Part shown: in pieces, positions 21,149-34,038 of the stretch | Layout of the letters: the number at the start of each line of letters is the position of its first letter | How positions within the stretch are numbered: the stretch's first letter is position 1 | Source of the DNA: Dinoroseobacter sp. | GTDB lineage: Bacteria; Pseudomonadota; Alphaproteobacteria; Rhodobacterales; Rhodobacteraceae | Length of the DNA stretch: 64,000 bases | Assembly (NCBI GenBank): GCA_030066795.1 | Contig: JASJAW010000022.1 | Location: 1 to 64,000, forward strand | Direction of reading: 5' to 3' | Position numbers and translations under genes: made by a program | The notes under the pieces: model-generated | Database searches by the model: none | Seen by the model: only the letters and a program-made list of their open reading frames with translations | Told to the model about the DNA's origin: nothing

Positions 21149-22410
21149 CTAGGCCCGGATTGTGCCGTCCCCCTCGACCAAATACTTAAACGAGGTCAGC
21201 TGTTCAGCCCCAACAGGCCCACGCGCATGCATTTTGCCCGTTGCGATACCGATCTCCGCACCCATGCCAAATTCACCGCCATCCGCGAATTGGGTGGAGG
21301 CGTTGCGCATCAGGATCGCGCTGTCGAGACGTGTGAAGAACCGCTCGGCCGTAGCGTCGTTTTCGGTAAGGATGCAATCGGTGTGGTGCGATCCGTAGCG
21401 GCGGATATGATCGATCGCGCCGTCGACGCCATCCACGATCTTGGCCGCAATGATCATATCAAGGAACTCATGCCCGAAATCGTCAGACGTAGCGGCAACG
21501 GTTCCAGGGATCTGCTGGAGGTCGCCCTCGGCGCGGACTTCAACGCCTGCCTCGATCAACTCCGACAGAAACACTGCGCCATGCGCGTCAAACCACGCGC
21601 GGTCGACGAGAATGCACTCTGCCGCCCCGCAGATGCCGGTGCGCCGGGTTTTGGCATTCAGGATCACTTGCGACGCTTTCAGCGCATCCGCATGCGCATC
21701 GACATAGATGTGGCAAATCCCTTCGAGATGAGCGAAAACTGGCACGCGTGCGTCTGTCTGCACCCGACCAACGAGACCCTTGCCACCGCGCGGTATGATC
21801 ACGTCGATCGTATCGGTCATTGTCAGCATTTCGCCCACCGCGTCACGGTCGCGGGTCGGCACCAGCTGCACCGCATCCTCGGGCAGACCAGCAGCGCGCA
21901 GCCCTTCCACGAGACAGGCATGGATTGCGCCGGAGGAATGGAAGCTCTCGGACCCGCCTCGCAGGATAACGGCGTTGCCGGACTTCAGGCAAAGCGCGCC
22001 GGCGTCGGCCGTGACGTTCGGGCGGCTTTCGTAAATCACCCCGACTACGCCCAAGGGCGTCCGCACGCGGCGGATATGCAGCCCTGAGGGACGGTCCCAT
22101 TCCGAGGTTACTTCGCCAACAGGGTCGTCCTGCGCTGCAATCGCGCGCAACCCGTCGCAAATGCCCTGAATGCGCGCCTCATCGAGCATCAAACGATCCA
22201 TCATCGCATCTGACAGACCCTTGTTACGCCCGAACTCCAGATCCAACGCATTGGCCGCAATGATGCCGTCGCGTGCCGCCCAAACGGCATCTGCGGCCGC
22301 CGTCAGCGCTTTGGCCTTCGCCTCCGCTGGAGCAAAGGCTAGCTCTGCACTGGCGGCACGCGCCTTGGCGCCAATGTCGGCCATAAGAGCGGGGATATCT
22401 GCAAAGTCTT

Positions 22411-22414
<4 letters not shown>
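21149..22414 (-). CDS. proA: Glutamate-5-semialdehyde dehydrogenase
   Basis: [49 protein letters not shown]. Confidence 0.97.
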
Positions 22415-25077
<2,663 letters not shown>

Positions 25078-25081
<4 letters not shown>

Positions 25082-25620
25082 GACGCCAGTTTCTTCAGGT
25101 AGGTCCAGGTTGGGACCTTGGCGTTGCGGGCAACAGAAAATGCCTCCGCATCGCCGAGATATTCAAACCCGGCGTTGGTGAGCACGCGCGCAGACCCGGG
25201 ATTATCCTGAAATACCGAAGCAAAAGCCGTACTATTATTCAGCGGGTTATCAGAAACAAGTGCCGCAACAGCTTCAGACGCAAAGCCCGCATTCCATACG
25301 GCGGGAGCAACCCAATACCCAATCTCGGATTGCGCCGGATCCATGACCTTTAGGGAGATCAGGCCAAGCACTTCAGCACCGCCCAGAGCGGTCGCATCCA
25401 TAGCCCAGACCACTTCCGTGCTGTCGGCAGACAGACTGCGGGATATGAAAGCCTCCGCCGCGCCCGGAGGCAGGGGATGCGGAATGGACGTCGTGAAGCG
25501 CGCGACCCGCTCATCGGAAGCATAAAGCCGGATCATTCCGGCATCCGAGGGCCGCAAGGGCCGCAAAGTGAACCGCGAGGCGGAGATGGTGACGCCCTGC
25601 GTGGTCAGTTCCATATTCAT
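25078..25620 (-). CDS. GNAT-family N-acetyltransferase (RimJ/RimL-like)
   Basis: RFTLRPLRPSDAGMIRLYASDERVARFT...IGYWVAPAVWNAGFASEAVAALV. Confidence 0.85.
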
Positions 25621-25743
25621 GCCATTCCTCCTCCGAACAGCATTTTGCAGAGAAGGCTTTATGCTTTCCTGCAGAGGCTCTTACGTGGGGAGCTTAATCC
25701 CCAACGACAACGCCTGTTTCACAAAATCACCGATCTGAAACGA

Positions 25744-25772
25744 AAAGGACCGGCGGGATGCGCCGGTCCTTT
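25744..25772 (-). terminator. Hairpin downstream of rpmA
   Basis: Perfect 12-bp stem AAAGGACCGGCG-GGATG-CGCCGGTCCTTT; reads as hairpin followed by TTTTCGTTTC on the minus strand. Confidence 0.7.
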
Positions 25773-25798
25773 GGATGTTTCCTCTGGAACGCGACGCG

Positions 25799-26068
25799 TT
25801 ACTCGGCGGCCTCCGCCGCTGGAAGGACGGAGACGAAGGTCCGACCCTTGAAACCCTTACGGAAGGACACATGGCCTTCGGTAAGAGCAAACAGGGTGTG
25901 GTCTTTGCCCATGCCCACATTCTCACCTGGCCACCAGCGCGTACCGCGCTGACGCAGGATAATGTTGCCTGGGATGACGACTTCGCCACCGAATTTTTTG
26001 ACGCCAAGACGGCGGCCCGCGGAGTCGCGCCCGTTACGGGAGGAACCGCCTGCTTTTTTATGTGCCAT
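25799..26068 (-). CDS. rpmA: 50S ribosomal protein L27
   Basis: [61 protein letters not shown]. Confidence 0.98.
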   Translation of the reverse strand: MAHKKAGGSSRNGRDSAGRRLGVKKFGGEVVIPGNIILRQRGTRWWPGENVGMGKDHTLFALTEGHVSFRKGFKGRTFVSVLPAAEAAE

Positions 26069-26079
26069 TGGTTGTCTCC

Positions 26080-26745
26080 TTAGCCTTTGGCCAGTTCTTT
26101 GGCCTGTTCGATCCAGCCTTCACGCTCGATCCGGCCTTTGAAGTTCAGCTTCTCGTCGAAAGCTGCGACGTCTTCTTCTGTCCATGCTGCGATTTGCGCA
26201 AAGGTTGTCACACCCGCTGCGAGGAGTTTCTTCTCCAGCGCTGGACCGACGCCCGAGAGCTTCTTCAGATCATCCGCCGCCGCATCGGCTGCGGGAGCCT
26301 CAGTCGGCACCTCTGCTTTCGCCTCAGCCTTCTTCGGAGCAGCCTTTTTTGCAGCAGCTTTCTTCGGCGCTGCGGCTGCCACGGCAGCGGTCGACACGGA
26401 ACCCGCACCCACTGCAGCCATCACACCGGACTTATCAGCGCCGGACGACAGAATGTCGGTGATACGCACCAGCGTCAGCTTCTGGCGATGACCCTTCGTG
26501 CGCTTGGAGCTGTGCTTGCGGCGACGCTTAACGAAATGGATGAGCTTTTCGCCTTTGATCTGGTCAATCACTTCTGCCTGCACGCCAGCGCCTTCGACAA
26601 GCGGGGTGCCGACGGTGCCGTCGACCATGAGAATCTCGTTGAACTGGACTTTGTCACCAGCGTCGGCAGCCAGTTTCTCAACGCGAAGAACATCTCCGCT
26701 GGAAACCTTGTATTGCTTGCCACCGGTCTTGAGGACCGCAAACAT
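26080..26745 (-). CDS. rplU: 50S ribosomal protein L21 with long C-terminal extension
   Basis: [25 protein letters not shown] core (~100 aa), then [22 protein letters not shown] linker and [36 protein letters not shown] domain. Confidence 0.96.
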   Translation of the reverse strand: MFAVLKTGGKQYKVSSGDVLRVEKLAADAGDKVQFNEILMVDGTVGTPLVEGAGVQAEVIDQIKGEKLIHFVKRRRKHSSKRTKGHRQKLTLVRITDILSSGADKSGVMAAVGAGSVSTAAVAAAAPKKAAAKKAAPKKAEAKAEVPTEAPAADAAADDLKKLSGVGPALEKKLLAAGVTTFAQIAAWTEEDVAAFDEKLNFKGRIEREGWIEQAKELAKG

Positions 26746-26962
26746 TTGATCTTCCTTCGTTTCTACCGCGTTCTGTGGCCCCGGGTTTCCGGTGTTCATG
26801 GCCCCGCTTCGATCCGGAGCCGCCGCGAACAGCGCGCCTTTTAAACGGCGTATGTCATTTATCTCAAGCGCAATCGGGCGCTAGGACGCTGGCTTATCGG
26901 CGAGAAGCCCATACAAGTCAAGCGCAAAGCACTGTGAGGTTCCGGTGGTCGCCTACGGCGCA

Positions 26963-27781
26963 CTAGAGCTCCTGTCCCGCCATAAATTGCGACGCTGCCA
27001 GTCCCAGTTCGCGGGAAATCTCGATAAACATATCGTCGAACCCTTCGAACAACGAGCGTGTGAGCGCCTGACCTGCCTGTGACCGTGACAACTCCAGGTA
27101 TTCCTCCATCTGTTCCGAGGGAAGCGAGGAATACGCCATCAACAGATACGCATAGAGCCATTCGGTAGAGTTTTGCCGGATCTCCGCTTCTTGGGCCCAG
27201 ACATCACCAAGGATTTGGTTTTGCGTCAGTTCGGTCGGAAAGCCTCCGCCATCCGACAAACCCGTCATGAAAGCGTAGTTGGCATTCAGCGCGCCGATAA
27301 CGTTTTCGTCGATCAGGTTATTGAGTTCGATGAACTCTGCGATCTGGCCAAACGTTTCTGGTCGGCTTTCCTCGAATTCCGAGATCGCCTCTTTGGCGGC
27401 GTCTTCAACGCCGTCTTCGAGAAAGGCCTCGCGTGTCGCCAATTCCAACGCAACCACCTCTTTGCCGATCTCCGACGCATAGAAGTCCTCGACAGGCGCA
27501 TAAAACTCTTCGTCAAAGTTCTCAACGAACCCGTCGACGAACGTCTCCATCATCCGGTCAGCATCATAAATATCGCTGACCATGGCGTCCCAGCGCTCGC
27601 CACCTCGACCTGGAAACATGTCTTCCGACAGCTCGGCTCCGTATTCGAGGCCTTCGATACGCATGAGCTCAATCATCCGATCCGCCCCGAGCGAGGACAA
27701 TACTGCCTCAGCCCGCGGGGTAGCGTCTGCGGTCGCGGCAGCCGTCAGACCCATTGCGGCTGCCAAAATCCAGTGCTTCAC
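26963..27781 (-). CDS. Periplasmic DUF2059-like protein
   Basis: Signal peptide; MIELMRIEGLEYGAELSEDMFPGRGGERWDAMVSDIYDADRMMETFVDGF. Confidence 0.75.
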   Translation of the reverse strand: MKHWILAAAMGLTAAATADATPRAEAVLSSLGADRMIELMRIEGLEYGAELSEDMFPGRGGERWDAMVSDIYDADRMMETFVDGFVENFDEEFYAPVEDFYASEIGKEVVALELATREAFLEDGVEDAAKEAISEFEESRPETFGQIAEFIELNNLIDENVIGALNANYAFMTGLSDGGGFPTELTQNQILGDVWAQEAEIRQNSTEWLYAYLLMAYSSLPSEQMEEYLELSRSQAGQALTRSLFEGFDDMFIEISRELGLAASQFMAGQEL

Positions 27782-27938
27782 CTGTCACCCTCCTGCTTGC
27801 TCTATTGAATCAATAGGCACGCTGCGAACGAATTCCAATCGCGAGGTCAGCAGATTTCCGTGATTGGCTCTCCTTGACCGCCTAGAATGACCCTTGCACG
27901 CCCGCAGGCAGCCCGCTAAAGACCGCCGAGACCCCCGC

Positions 27939-28028
27939 GGAGAGGTGCCGGAGTGGTCGAACGGGGCGGTCTCGAAAACCGTTGTGGGTGCAAGCCCACC
28001 CAGGGTTCGAATCCCTGTCTCTCCGCCA
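27939..28028 (+). tRNA. tRNA-Ser (anticodon CGA)
   Basis: GGAGAGG...ctCGAaa anticodon loop, long variable arm (GTTGTGGGTGCAAGCCCACC), GGTTCGAATCC T-arm, TCTCTCC-G-CCA; manually folded. Confidence 0.95.
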
Positions 28029-28689
28029 GAATTTTCTAACGTACCAATCCAGGGCCAAGCACAAGATCACGGCTTCTGCACTCGAAGTTTCTACTGGGTT
28101 TGGACTGCAAGCGGGTCGCAGGCAGCAGCAGGGGATAATAAAGGGGGGGACCTTGCGTGACATTCGCACAGAAGTGAGAAGCATGGCAAAGTACAAGATA
28201 CCTGCTGTAGATTTCCCCCAAGACGTTACGAGTTTGTATCATGCCATTTCATTCCAGCCTTAGCCGAAGAGTACACCTTCGCAGTGGAACCAAAGCTTGC
28301 GCGGTGAAAAGATGCAGTGGCCGCTCGCAGCCTCGAACCCAGCACCCTTCTCGTCGATGAGGTGCACCTAAACAGCACTGGCGTGGAGTTGATGGCGAAA
28401 CGCTTGCTCATTGGCGATGGGCCTCACTGGTGAGACCGAAACACTCAGCCTTCAAGTTGCGACAGAGCTTCTGGCACAGGCAGACCACTTTTAACTGACA
28501 CCCAACTGAAAGCCGAAAACCGGACCGAAATTTTCTATTTAACTGGTGATGCTTCCGTCTGCGACCAAACCGAATTTTTTCAGTGGGTTCAGAAAACACC
28601 ACTCAAACAGCTGGCAGTGCGCCCCCACCCGGTGTTCGGCAGGAAGCGGTCTTTGACCCGCTACATAGCGAAAGTGTTAATGCTGCGGC

Positions 28690-29136
28690 CTAAACGAGCG
28701 CTCGGTCATCGGTAAAGAGCGCCTTCAGGCCGGCGTTGTCTTTGACCAGACTGTCAAGCGTGATCTTGTCGAGGCTGCGATAGAAGGCCATCAGCGCCTC
28801 CCCAAGTGCTCCTTTGAGCCTGCAGACCGACACCAGTGGGCAGGTACAGTCATCCTCGACAAAGCACTCTGCAAAGGGAACGCCTGCCTCGAACACACGG
28901 AACACGCCACCTACAGTGATGTCTTCCGGCTTTCGAGCGAGTCGTATGCCTCCGCCGCGACCGCGTACCGTTTCAATGAAACCCTTTTGGCCCAGCATGT
29001 TTATCACCTGTCCCAAATGGTTTTCTGAAGCGTTGGTCGCGCGTGCGACTTCGGATGTGCGAATGTTGCGGCCAGTGTTCACAGCGCAGTACATCAGCGT
29101 GCGCATAGCCAGGTTTGTGCGGGTAGTCAGACGCAT
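28690..29136 (-). CDS. Rrf2-family (NsrR-like) Fe-S transcriptional regulator
   Basis: MRLTTRTNLAMRTLMYCAVN...ASENHLGQVINMLGQKGFIETVRGRGGGIRLARKPEDI; Cys cluster CFVEDDCTCPLVSVCRLKGAL. Confidence 0.9.
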   Translation of the reverse strand: MRLTTRTNLAMRTLMYCAVNTGRNIRTSEVARATNASENHLGQVINMLGQKGFIETVRGRGGGIRLARKPEDITVGGVFRVFEAGVPFAECFVEDDCTCPLVSVCRLKGALGEALMAFYRSLDKITLDSLVKDNAGLKALFTDDRALV

Positions 29137-29160
29137 GATTGGGGCCTTCTGCGGGGGCGG

Positions 29161-29180
29161 TACCTACCGCCCAGTAGGTA
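29161..29180. promoter_or_regulatory. Candidate operator: palindrome TACCTAC-N6-GTAGGTA
   Basis: Perfect 7-bp inverted repeat, 25 bp upstream of the Rrf2 start, followed by AT-rich TAATATGA. Confidence 0.55.
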
Positions 29181-29393
29181 ATATGAGTTTTGCACTGGTC
29201 TTTGACTTGAATCAACTCGCAGGTTGCCCCGCATCGACATGTCGCGGCTGCAGCTGCAGCATACCCGTGGTATCGCCCCCCTTGGGCCACGTGCAGGCGC
29301 GGCTTGCCTAATTTCCGGGCACTCGCAACGAAAAGGAGCGCTCACGCCTTGGATATGCTTGTCGCGCATCCGAAACCGCCTAGAAGGTCAGGC

Positions 29394-29978
29394 ATGGCAA
29401 GTCGGTTAAAAATCCTTGTTGTCGAACCCGACGAGTCCCGCGCCCGCATGATAATTGACGGGCTCGCTGAAACTGGCGATCCGGATATCACGGTACTCGG
29501 CGGCCCCACAGGACTTGCGCGCCGCATGACAGAGATCGAACCGGACGTCGTTCTCATCGCAATGTCTGACCCGAGTCGGGATACCCTCGAAGCTCTAAGT
29601 GTGGCATCCGGCTTTAATGACCGACCGGTTGCGATGTTCGTGGACCGTTCAGATGACTCCACCACACGGGCAGCGATCGAAGCAGGCGTCAGCGCCTATG
29701 TCGTGGACGGGCTCGCCAAGGATCGCATCCGCCCAGTTCTCGATGCCGCGATCACGCGCTTCAATATGTTCAAAAAGCTGCGTAACGAACTGGCGGCTGC
29801 AAAAGTAGCCCTTGCCGAACGCAAGACGATCGAGCGCGCCAAGGGGCTTCTAATGACGGCGAAGGGAATCTCCGAGGACGATGCCTATGCGATGCTTCGG
29901 AAGACGGCCATGGATCAAGGCCGCAAAGTCTCAGAGGTCGCGGAAGCTCTGGTGACAGCCTCGGACCTGCTGCGCTGA
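29394..29978 (+). CDS. nasT: ANTAR-domain response regulator, nitrate antiterminator NasT-like
   Basis: Receiver-like N-terminus (KILVVEPDESRARMIIDGL) and ANTAR C-terminus (LAERKTIERAKGLLMTAKGISEDDAYAMLRKTAMDQGRKVSEVAEALV); start trimmed. Confidence 0.92.
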   Translation: MASRLKILVVEPDESRARMIIDGLAETGDPDITVLGGPTGLARRMTEIEPDVVLIAMSDPSRDTLEALSVASGFNDRPVAMFVDRSDDSTTRAAIEAGVSAYVVDGLAKDRIRPVLDAAITRFNMFKKLRNELAAAKVALAERKTIERAKGLLMTAKGISEDDAYAMLRKTAMDQGRKVSEVAEALVTASDLLR

Positions 29979-31153
29979 TGGCAACGGAGCTGCATATCGG
30001 TTTCGTCCCGCTGGTGGATTGTGCCGCTGTTGTAGTGGCGAAACATCTTGGCTTCGCTGAAGCCGAAGGTTTGACACTTACACTTCACAAACAGCCCTCT
30101 TGGTCTGCTCTGCGCGACGGCGTCGCGCTTGGCGGGCTCGACGCCGCACATATGCTAAGCCCTCTGCCCGTGGCCATGTCGCTCGGGTTGGGAGGCCTGC
30201 CTACACGCGTCGATGCTTTGATGGTGATGTCCGTAAATGGCGACGTGATCGGGGTATCGAACGCAATCGCGCGCAAAATGCGCGCAGACGGCTGGCCCGC
30301 GAGCTTCCGCGACCCGCGTGGAACGGGTGAGCATCTCATACGAGCCACGGACCGGCGACTGCGGATCGGTGTGCCCTTCCCGTTCTCAATGCATGCAGAG
30401 CTGGTGTTTCACTGGCTCGGCGCCCTTGGTCTGAAAACCCCTGGCGAGCTTGACGTACGCATTGTTCCTCCACCGCATATGGCCGATGCCATTGCCGCAG
30501 ATGAAATCGACGCGTTCTGCGTTGGCGAGCCCTGGGGTTCAATCGCCGTTGAACAGGGTGTGGGTGAACTGGTGCTGCCCTGCAGTGCAATCTGGTCGTT
30601 TTCGCCTGAGAAAGTGCTTGGAGCGCGGCACGACTGGATTGAAGAAAACCCCGACATCGTGCGCGGCCTGATGCGCGCGATCTTCGGGGCATGTAAATGG
30701 CTCGGCGCGGAAGAAAACAGGCTGGTTGCCTCGGAACTCCTGAGCCGGAGCGATTACGTTAATGTACCCGCCACGGTGATCGACCGCGCGCTGAGCGGAC
30801 GGCTAGTGACCCGTAAACGCGCACTAGGCCAGACGACAGAGCGCTTCCTGAATTTCCATGCGTCTGCAGCAACCTTCCCGTGGCGCAGCCAGGCGGCTTG
30901 GATCGCCAGCAACATTGCGGCGCGTATTGGCCTTGATCGCAGTGACGCCATGCGCACTGCAAAAGCCTGCTTCCGCAGCGATCTTTACCGCGAGAATCTG
31001 GATGGCCTTGGCCTCGATATGCCCGGCGCCTCCGAGAAAATCGAGGGCGCGCTCGCACATCCGACCGCTGTCGCTTCGTCAAAAGGCTCGATCATCCTTG
31101 GTCCGGACGCGTTCTTCGACGGCACGATTTTTGATCCAAGCGAGACTACGTGA
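29978..31153 (+). CDS. nasS: NasS-like nitrate/nitrite sensor (NrtA/CmpA-family, no signal peptide)
   Basis: [39 protein letters not shown]; starts at the nasT stop (TGATG). Confidence 0.9.
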   Translation: MATELHIGFVPLVDCAAVVVAKHLGFAEAEGLTLTLHKQPSWSALRDGVALGGLDAAHMLSPLPVAMSLGLGGLPTRVDALMVMSVNGDVIGVSNAIARKMRADGWPASFRDPRGTGEHLIRATDRRLRIGVPFPFSMHAELVFHWLGALGLKTPGELDVRIVPPPHMADAIAADEIDAFCVGEPWGSIAVEQGVGELVLPCSAIWSFSPEKVLGARHDWIEENPDIVRGLMRAIFGACKWLGAEENRLVASELLSRSDYVNVPATVIDRALSGRLVTRKRALGQTTERFLNFHASAATFPWRSQAAWIASNIAARIGLDRSDAMRTAKACFRSDLYRENLDGLGLDMPGASEKIEGALAHPTAVASSKGSIILGPDAFFDGTIFDPSETT

Positions 31154-31167
31154 TTATAAATTGTGCA

Positions 31168-31326
31168 GTTGCAGCGCTGCGCTGCAGCAAGGCGAAGTGA
31201 AAAACGGCAAAAATGCGATAATTTCCTTTGCCGACTCGCCCAAACTGATCCAACTGCTGTCAAGTCGCGCCGGACAAGGGTGTCCGCGTCAGCAAAATGC
31301 CTTCGGCGAAGAAGGCTCCCCGGAGC
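31168..31326 (+). promoter_or_regulatory. Structured nas leader RNA, candidate NasT/ANTAR antiterminator target
   Basis: Hairpins: 31168-31188 (GTTGCAGCG-CTG-CGCTGCAGC); 31191-31240 (GGCGA..CGGCAAA..TTTGCCG..TCGCC); 31271-31286 CGGAC-AAGGGT-GTCCG (hexaloop with A1 and G4); 31299-31316 GCCTTC-GGCGAA-GAAGGC (hexaloop with G4). Confidence 0.75.
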
Positions 31327-31380
31327 AAAGCCGCTCGACCATCTGTGACATCCGTCACGGATCGTTCGCGCGGCTTTTTT
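31327..31380 (+). terminator. Intrinsic terminator upstream of nrtA (predicted NasT-controlled)
   Basis: AAAGCCGC ... GTGAC-ATCC-GTCAC ... GCGGCTTTTTT, then GTTTTT. Confidence 0.82.
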
Positions 31381-31427
31381 GTTTTTCGCTCCTGATCCTC
31401 CCCAGGAGCTCAACCAGAGGAAACAAC

Positions 31428-32795
31428 ATGAAGAAACTCGTTGCTGCCCTTCTGACCACCTCGGCGATGATGTCGCCCGCGATGGCGGAAATGCTCCCGG
31501 TCGAAAAGGACGAACTGAAGTTTGGCTTCATCAAGCTAACGGATATGGCGCCACTCGCTGTCGCCTATGAAAACGGTTACTTTTTTGATGAAGGTCTTTT
31601 TGTAACGCTGGAAGCGCAGGCAAACTGGAAGGTTCTGCTGGATGGCGTGATCTCGGGCCAGTTGGACGGCGCGCATATGCTCGCGGGCCAGCCGCTCGCC
31701 GCAACCATCGGTTTTGGGACCGAAGCGCATATCGTGACACCGTTCTCCATGGATCTGAACGGCAACGGTATCACGGTTTCCAATGAAATCTGGGAACAGA
31801 TGAAGCCGAATATCCCGACAATGGACGACGGCCGTCCGCAGCACCCGATCTCCGCCGCCGCTTTGAAACCGATCGTGGACAAGTACAATGCTGAGGGGAA
31901 GCCCTTCAACATGGGCATGGTATTCCCGGTCTCTACTCACAACTACGAACTGCGCTACTGGCTGGCGGCCGGTGGCATTCACCCGGGATTCTATTCCCCA
32001 GAAGACGTGACCGGTCAGATCAGCGCCGACGCGTTCCTGTCCGTAACGCCTCCGCCGCAAATGCCTGCGACGCTCGAGGCCGGCACGATCTACGGCTACT
32101 GCGTGGGTGAGCCCTGGAACCAGCAGGCCGTATTCAAAGGTATCGGCGTTCCGGTCATCACCGATTACCAGATCTGGAAGAACAACCCGGAGAAGGTCTT
32201 CGGCCTGACCAAGGAGTTCACCGAAGAGAACCCCAACACCACGCTGGCCATCACCAAGGCGCTGATCCGCGCGGCCATGTGGCTGGATGAAAACGACAAC
32301 GCCAACCGCCCGGCGGCGGTGGAGATCCTGTCCCGCCCGAACTACGTCGGCGCCGACTATGACGTGATCGCCAACTCCATGACCGGGTTCTTCGAATTCG
32401 AAAAGGGCGACAAGCGCGACATCCCCGACTTCAACGTGTTCTTCCGCTACAACGCGACCTACCCGTTCTACTCCGACGCTGTCTGGTACCTGACCCAGAT
32501 GCGCCGCTGGGGTCAGATCGCTGAGCCGAAGTCGGACAGCTGGTACGACGAGGTCGCGAAGATGGTCTACAAGCCGGAGATTTACCTCGAAGCAGCCCGC
32601 CTGCTGGTGGACGAAGGCCTCGCCAACGAAGCTGATTTCCCCTGGGACAGCGACGGCTACAAAGCCCCGACACCTGCCGAAGATATCATCGACGGCATCG
32701 CCTATGACGGCAAAGCGCCCAACGCGTATCTCGAAAGCCTCGAGATCGGCCTGAAGGGCGAGCAGGTCGTCGTCGGCACCGAGGTGCAAGGGTAA
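31428..32795 (+). CDS. nrtA: Nitrate ABC transporter substrate-binding protein
   Basis: [22 protein letters not shown] signal peptide; [45 protein letters not shown]; start trimmed from the 645-aa ORF. Confidence 0.93.
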   Translation: MKKLVAALLTTSAMMSPAMAEMLPVEKDELKFGFIKLTDMAPLAVAYENGYFFDEGLFVTLEAQANWKVLLDGVISGQLDGAHMLAGQPLAATIGFGTEAHIVTPFSMDLNGNGITVSNEIWEQMKPNIPTMDDGRPQHPISAAALKPIVDKYNAEGKPFNMGMVFPVSTHNYELRYWLAAGGIHPGFYSPEDVTGQISADAFLSVTPPPQMPATLEAGTIYGYCVGEPWNQQAVFKGIGVPVITDYQIWKNNPEKVFGLTKEFTEENPNTTLAITKALIRAAMWLDENDNANRPAAVEILSRPNYVGADYDVIANSMTGFFEFEKGDKRDIPDFNVFFRYNATYPFYSDAVWYLTQMRRWGQIAEPKSDSWYDEVAKMVYKPEIYLEAARLLVDEGLANEADFPWDSDGYKAPTPAEDIIDGIAYDGKAPNAYLESLEIGLKGEQVVVGTEVQG

Positions 32796-32835
32796 GCCTC
32801 AGACCGCAGCGCCCTGCCCTTCCTTGGGCGCCTTT

Positions 32836-32867
32836 CCTCTCGCGGGCGAACAGACACCCGCGAGAGG
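32836..32867 (+). other. Intercistronic hairpin between nrtA and nrtB
   Basis: Perfect 11-bp stem CCTCTCGCGGG-CGAACAGACA-CCCGCGAGAGG, no T-tract. Confidence 0.75.
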
Positions 32868-32947
32868 GTCGATCCCGAGACACAACCATCCGACCCGTAA
32901 TTCCTCGCGCGCCCCATTCCCCGCGCCCCATCACCGGAGCAGACCCG

Positions 32948-34030
32948 ATGACAACCGTCGATCCCGATTTCGCCGCGAAAGAGGCCAAGGAAGCCCGCCG
33001 CGAGCGCCTGTTTACCCGCATCAACAAGGCCGACAGTTACCTCCGGGTGCTTGGTCTTGGCTGGATCACCCCGATGCTGAAGGCCGCTGCAGGTGACAAC
33101 CCGAAAGCCCAGATGAAAGACATCTGGCAGCTCTTTATTGTGCCCATCCTTGCAATTGTTCTGTTCTTGACAGCCTGGGGCACGCTGGCCCCCAAGGTTC
33201 AGACTTCCCTTGGTGCCGTTCCCGGGCCTGTGCAGGTTTGGGAGCAGGCCGTCGCACTGCACGAAGACTCGAAGGCGAAAGCAGAAAGCGAAAGGGTATT
33301 TAACGAGCGGGTGGAACAGCGCAATCAACGTCTGATCGATGCCGGTCGCGCCGATGAAGTGAAAGAGATCGCCTATACCGGGGCACCGTCCTATTACGAC
33401 CAGATCTGGACTTCGATCCAGACCGTGTTTTTCGGCTTCCTGATCGCAACCATCGTGGCGGTCCCGCTTGGCATTTCGGCCGGTCTGTCCGTCACCGCAA
33501 ACGCCGCACTGAACCCGATTATTCAGATCTTCAAGCCGGTGTCACCGCTCGCGTGGCTGCCGATCGTGACCATGGTCGTCTCGGCGGTCTACACCACCAA
33601 CGATGGCCTCTTCGCCAAGTCCTTCCTCGTCTCGGCAATCACTGTGACGCTGTGTTCGCTCTGGCCAACGCTGATCAACACGGCGCTTGGCGTCAGCTCC
33701 ATCGACAAGGACCTCGTGAACGTCTCCAAGGTTCTGAAAATGAACACCTACACCAAGATCACCAAGCTGGTCTTGCCTTCCGCCCTGCCCCTGATCTTCA
33801 CCGGTCTGCGCCTGTCGCTCGGCGTTGGCTGGATGGTGCTGATCGCAGCAGAAATGCTCGCGCAGAACCCTGGCCTGGGCAAGTTCGTCTGGGATGAGTT
33901 CCAGAACGGCTCCTCCGACAGCCTCGCGCGGATCATGGTGGCGGTTCTGACCATCGGCATCATCGGCTTCCTGCTGGACCGGCTGATGTTCACGATCCAG
34001 TCGCTCTTCACCTTCACCAACAACCGCTGA
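32948..34030 (+). CDS. nrtB: Nitrate ABC transporter permease
   Basis: Binding-protein-dependent permease; PLGISAGLSVTANAALNPIIQIFKPVSPLAWLPIVTMVV, GVGWMVLIAAEMLAQNPGLGKFVWDEF. Confidence 0.93.
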   Translation: MTTVDPDFAAKEAKEARRERLFTRINKADSYLRVLGLGWITPMLKAAAGDNPKAQMKDIWQLFIVPILAIVLFLTAWGTLAPKVQTSLGAVPGPVQVWEQAVALHEDSKAKAESERVFNERVEQRNQRLIDAGRADEVKEIAYTGAPSYYDQIWTSIQTVFFGFLIATIVAVPLGISAGLSVTANAALNPIIQIFKPVSPLAWLPIVTMVVSAVYTTNDGLFAKSFLVSAITVTLCSLWPTLINTALGVSSIDKDLVNVSKVLKMNTYTKITKLVLPSALPLIFTGLRLSLGVGWMVLIAAEMLAQNPGLGKFVWDEFQNGSSDSLARIMVAVLTIGIIGFLLDRLMFTIQSLFTFTNNR

Positions 34031-34038
34031 GGCAGATG

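Noticed and set aside
27894-28160. ORF GEVPEWSNGAVSKTVVGASPPRVRIPVSPP...
   Set aside because: It is the translation of tRNA-Ser read as protein, a classic false ORF.
30858-31427. N-terminal ~190 aa of the 645-aa ORF
   Set aside because: Overlaps nasS in another frame and runs through the leader RNA; the true nrtA start is the signal peptide at 31428.
31536-32789. 417-aa minus-strand ORF
   Set aside because: Antisense to nrtA; no domain.
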